Shown: positions 17,568-18,416 of the stretch, piece after piece
Layout: each line of letters opens with the position of its first letter
Numbering within the stretch: the first letter of the stretch is position 1
From: Monoraphidium neglectum
Taxonomy: Eukaryota; Chlorophyta; Chlorophyceae; Sphaeropleales; Selenastraceae
Assembly (NCBI RefSeq): GCF_000611645.1
Contig: NW_014012691.1
Location: forward strand, 1 to 18,416
Direction: 5' to 3'
Length of the DNA stretch: 18,416 nucleotides
Translations under genes and position numbers: made by a program
Notes under the pieces: model-generated
Database searches by the model: none
Told to the model about the DNA's origin: nothing
The model's input: only the letters and a program-made list of their open reading frames with translations

Positions 17568-18416
17568 ATGCCGACTCATGCAACGCGCTTCGCCCATCCC
17601 CTCAGGGCCACGGGCGGCCTCAACGATGCAGCCGTGATCGGGGAGGGCGGCTTTGGCCGCGTCTTCAGGGCCATGCTCGCCGCCACACCCGTGGCCATCA
17701 AGGCGCGAACCCCGCGTCGAGGGGGCCTCCATGCTGACCCACAACGCCGGCCCCTTGCGCTCCAGCTGCTCGGAGCCCCACGACGCCTTGATGTGAAACG
17801 ACTTGTGCGCAGCCGCGTGCGTTCATGCCTGAAGCTGAGTTGCCCTCCGCCCGGCCTCCACCCCCACCCCAAAAACAAACACCACCAGGTGATGGACGAG
17901 GGTGGCCTGCAGGGCCAGGCCGAGTTTGCGAACGAGCTCGCGCTGCTGTCCCGCCTGCGCCACCCCCACCTCGTGCGCCTGCTGGGCTGCTGCCGCGGCG
18001 GCGGGCCGCGCGGGGGCGGGGCCGCCCTGGTGTACGAGCTCATGCCCGGCGGCAGCGCTGACGAGCACCTCGCGTACAAGGTCAGACCGGGGGGGGGGGG
18101 GGCGGCTACTGCGCGCGGGGTGGCAGGGCGGCAGGGTTGTCGCGCAGTTGCTGCGCCTGTTGCTGGGCAGGCCTTTCTCGAGCCCTTGTATAACAGGGCG
18201 CAAAGGACTAGCAGTGACGAGGGGAGTCAAGCTCAGGAGCAGAGGCTTTTGTTTTTGGATACCCAGGCCGAGCTTGCTGGGTCCTTTGGTGGCGCTCGTC
18301 CTACGCCCCCTCTTTGCCCCTGCCGTGCCCCGCAGTCGGGCCGCGCGCCGCTGGCGTGGTGCTGCCGCGTCCGCTGCGCGGCGCAGGCGGGGGCCGCGCT
18401 GGCGTACCTGCACGCG
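17568..18416 (+). CDS. Receptor-like cytoplasmic-type protein kinase, copy B (3' partial)
   Basis: Three exons are visible: 17568-17702, 17889-18080, and 18336 to the window end. All join in phase 0. Exon 1 (45 aa) reads RFAHPLRATGGLND then AAVIGEGGFGRVFRAML and TPVAIK. The glycine loop GEGGFG is at residues 25-30 and the catalytic Lys at 45. Exon 2 reads VMDEGGLQGQAEFANELALL then SRLRHPHLVRLLGCC; the probable alpha-C Glu is at about 61. The hinge is LVYELMPGGSADEHLAYK. Exon 3 enters subdomain VIa (AGAALAYLHA), so the HRD and DFG motifs lie beyond the window. The order and the ATGGL...IGEGGFG opening are typical of plant receptor-like cytoplasmic kinases (Ser/Thr). No signal peptide or membrane segment is seen. 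The start at 17568 is tentative. The first intron begins with GC rather than GT, and both introns are multiples of three without stops. Confidence 0.8.
   Translation, partial: MPTHATRFAHPLRATGGLNDAAVIGEGGFGRVFRAMLAATPVAIKARTPRRGGLHADPQRRPLALQLLGAPRRLDVKRLVRSRVRSCLKLSCPPPGLHPHPKNKHHQVMDEGGLQGQAEFANELALLSRLRHPHLVRLLGCCRGGGPRGGGAALVYELMPGGSADEHLAYKVRPGGGGAATARGVAGRQGCRAVAAPVAGQAFLEPLYNRAQRTSSDEGSQAQEQRLLFLDTQAELAGSFGGARPTPPLCPCRAPQSGRAPLAWCCRVRCAAQAGAALAYLHA
18089..18102. repeat. Poly-G tract in kinase intron 2
   Basis: A run of 14 G starts eight bases after the donor GTCAGACC. It is a likely site of length variation or sequencing error, which matters because intron length modulo three depends on it. 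Confidence 0.85.

Overview
The window looks like nuclear DNA from a GC-rich green alga (chlorophyte, probably a Chlorella-like trebouxiophyte). The reasons are: several compact genes with GT-AG introns whose phases fit exactly; TGTAA poly(A) signals; long GC-rich untranslated regions; CA/GT microsatellites inside introns; and plant-type protein families (a COX16-like factor, a receptor-like-kinase-type kinase, and a secreted single-pass membrane protein whose tail resembles land-plant proteins). No prokaryotic operon, rRNA, tRNA or CRISPR array was found. The lineage assignment is inference.

Left part (1-5260). The last three exons of a TRP/polycystin-like cation channel lie on the + strand (270-1171). 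A six-exon gene on the - strand (5032-2747) encodes a 395-aa type I membrane protein with a signal peptide, a lumenal domain, one C-terminal membrane helix and a short tail. The two genes converge, and their TGTAA signals (1726-1730 on +, 1799-1795 on -) lie about 65 bases apart.

Middle (5260-9073). About 3.8 kb of lower-GC sequence has no gene that I can support. It contains one pair of exon-like segments encoding a membrane-helix-like peptide (5593-5920), an 11-bp inverted repeat and a short tandem repeat. It ends at a two-exon COX16-like gene (9074-9634, +), a mitochondrial cytochrome c oxidase assembly factor.

Right part (about 9650-18416). This is a tandem duplication with a period of about 4.6 kb. 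Each unit carries a head-to-head pair: a four-exon F-box-like/leucine-rich protein gene on the - strand (646 aa in copy A, 652 aa in copy B) and, about 0.5 kb away, a receptor-like cytoplasmic kinase gene on the + strand. Both leucine-rich genes are intact with identical exon phases. The kinase of copy B reads through normally and leaves the window at 18416. The kinase of copy A is a relic: only the glycine-loop exon and a subdomain VIb/VII piece remain, and a decayed retroelement fragment (zinc-knuckle end of a reverse transcriptase polyprotein) lies between them. The shared promoter region contains two blocks of 44 and 49 bases that are identical between copies while the surrounding DNA has diverged. 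The 5' edge of the repeated unit falls in the 3' flank of the COX16 gene.
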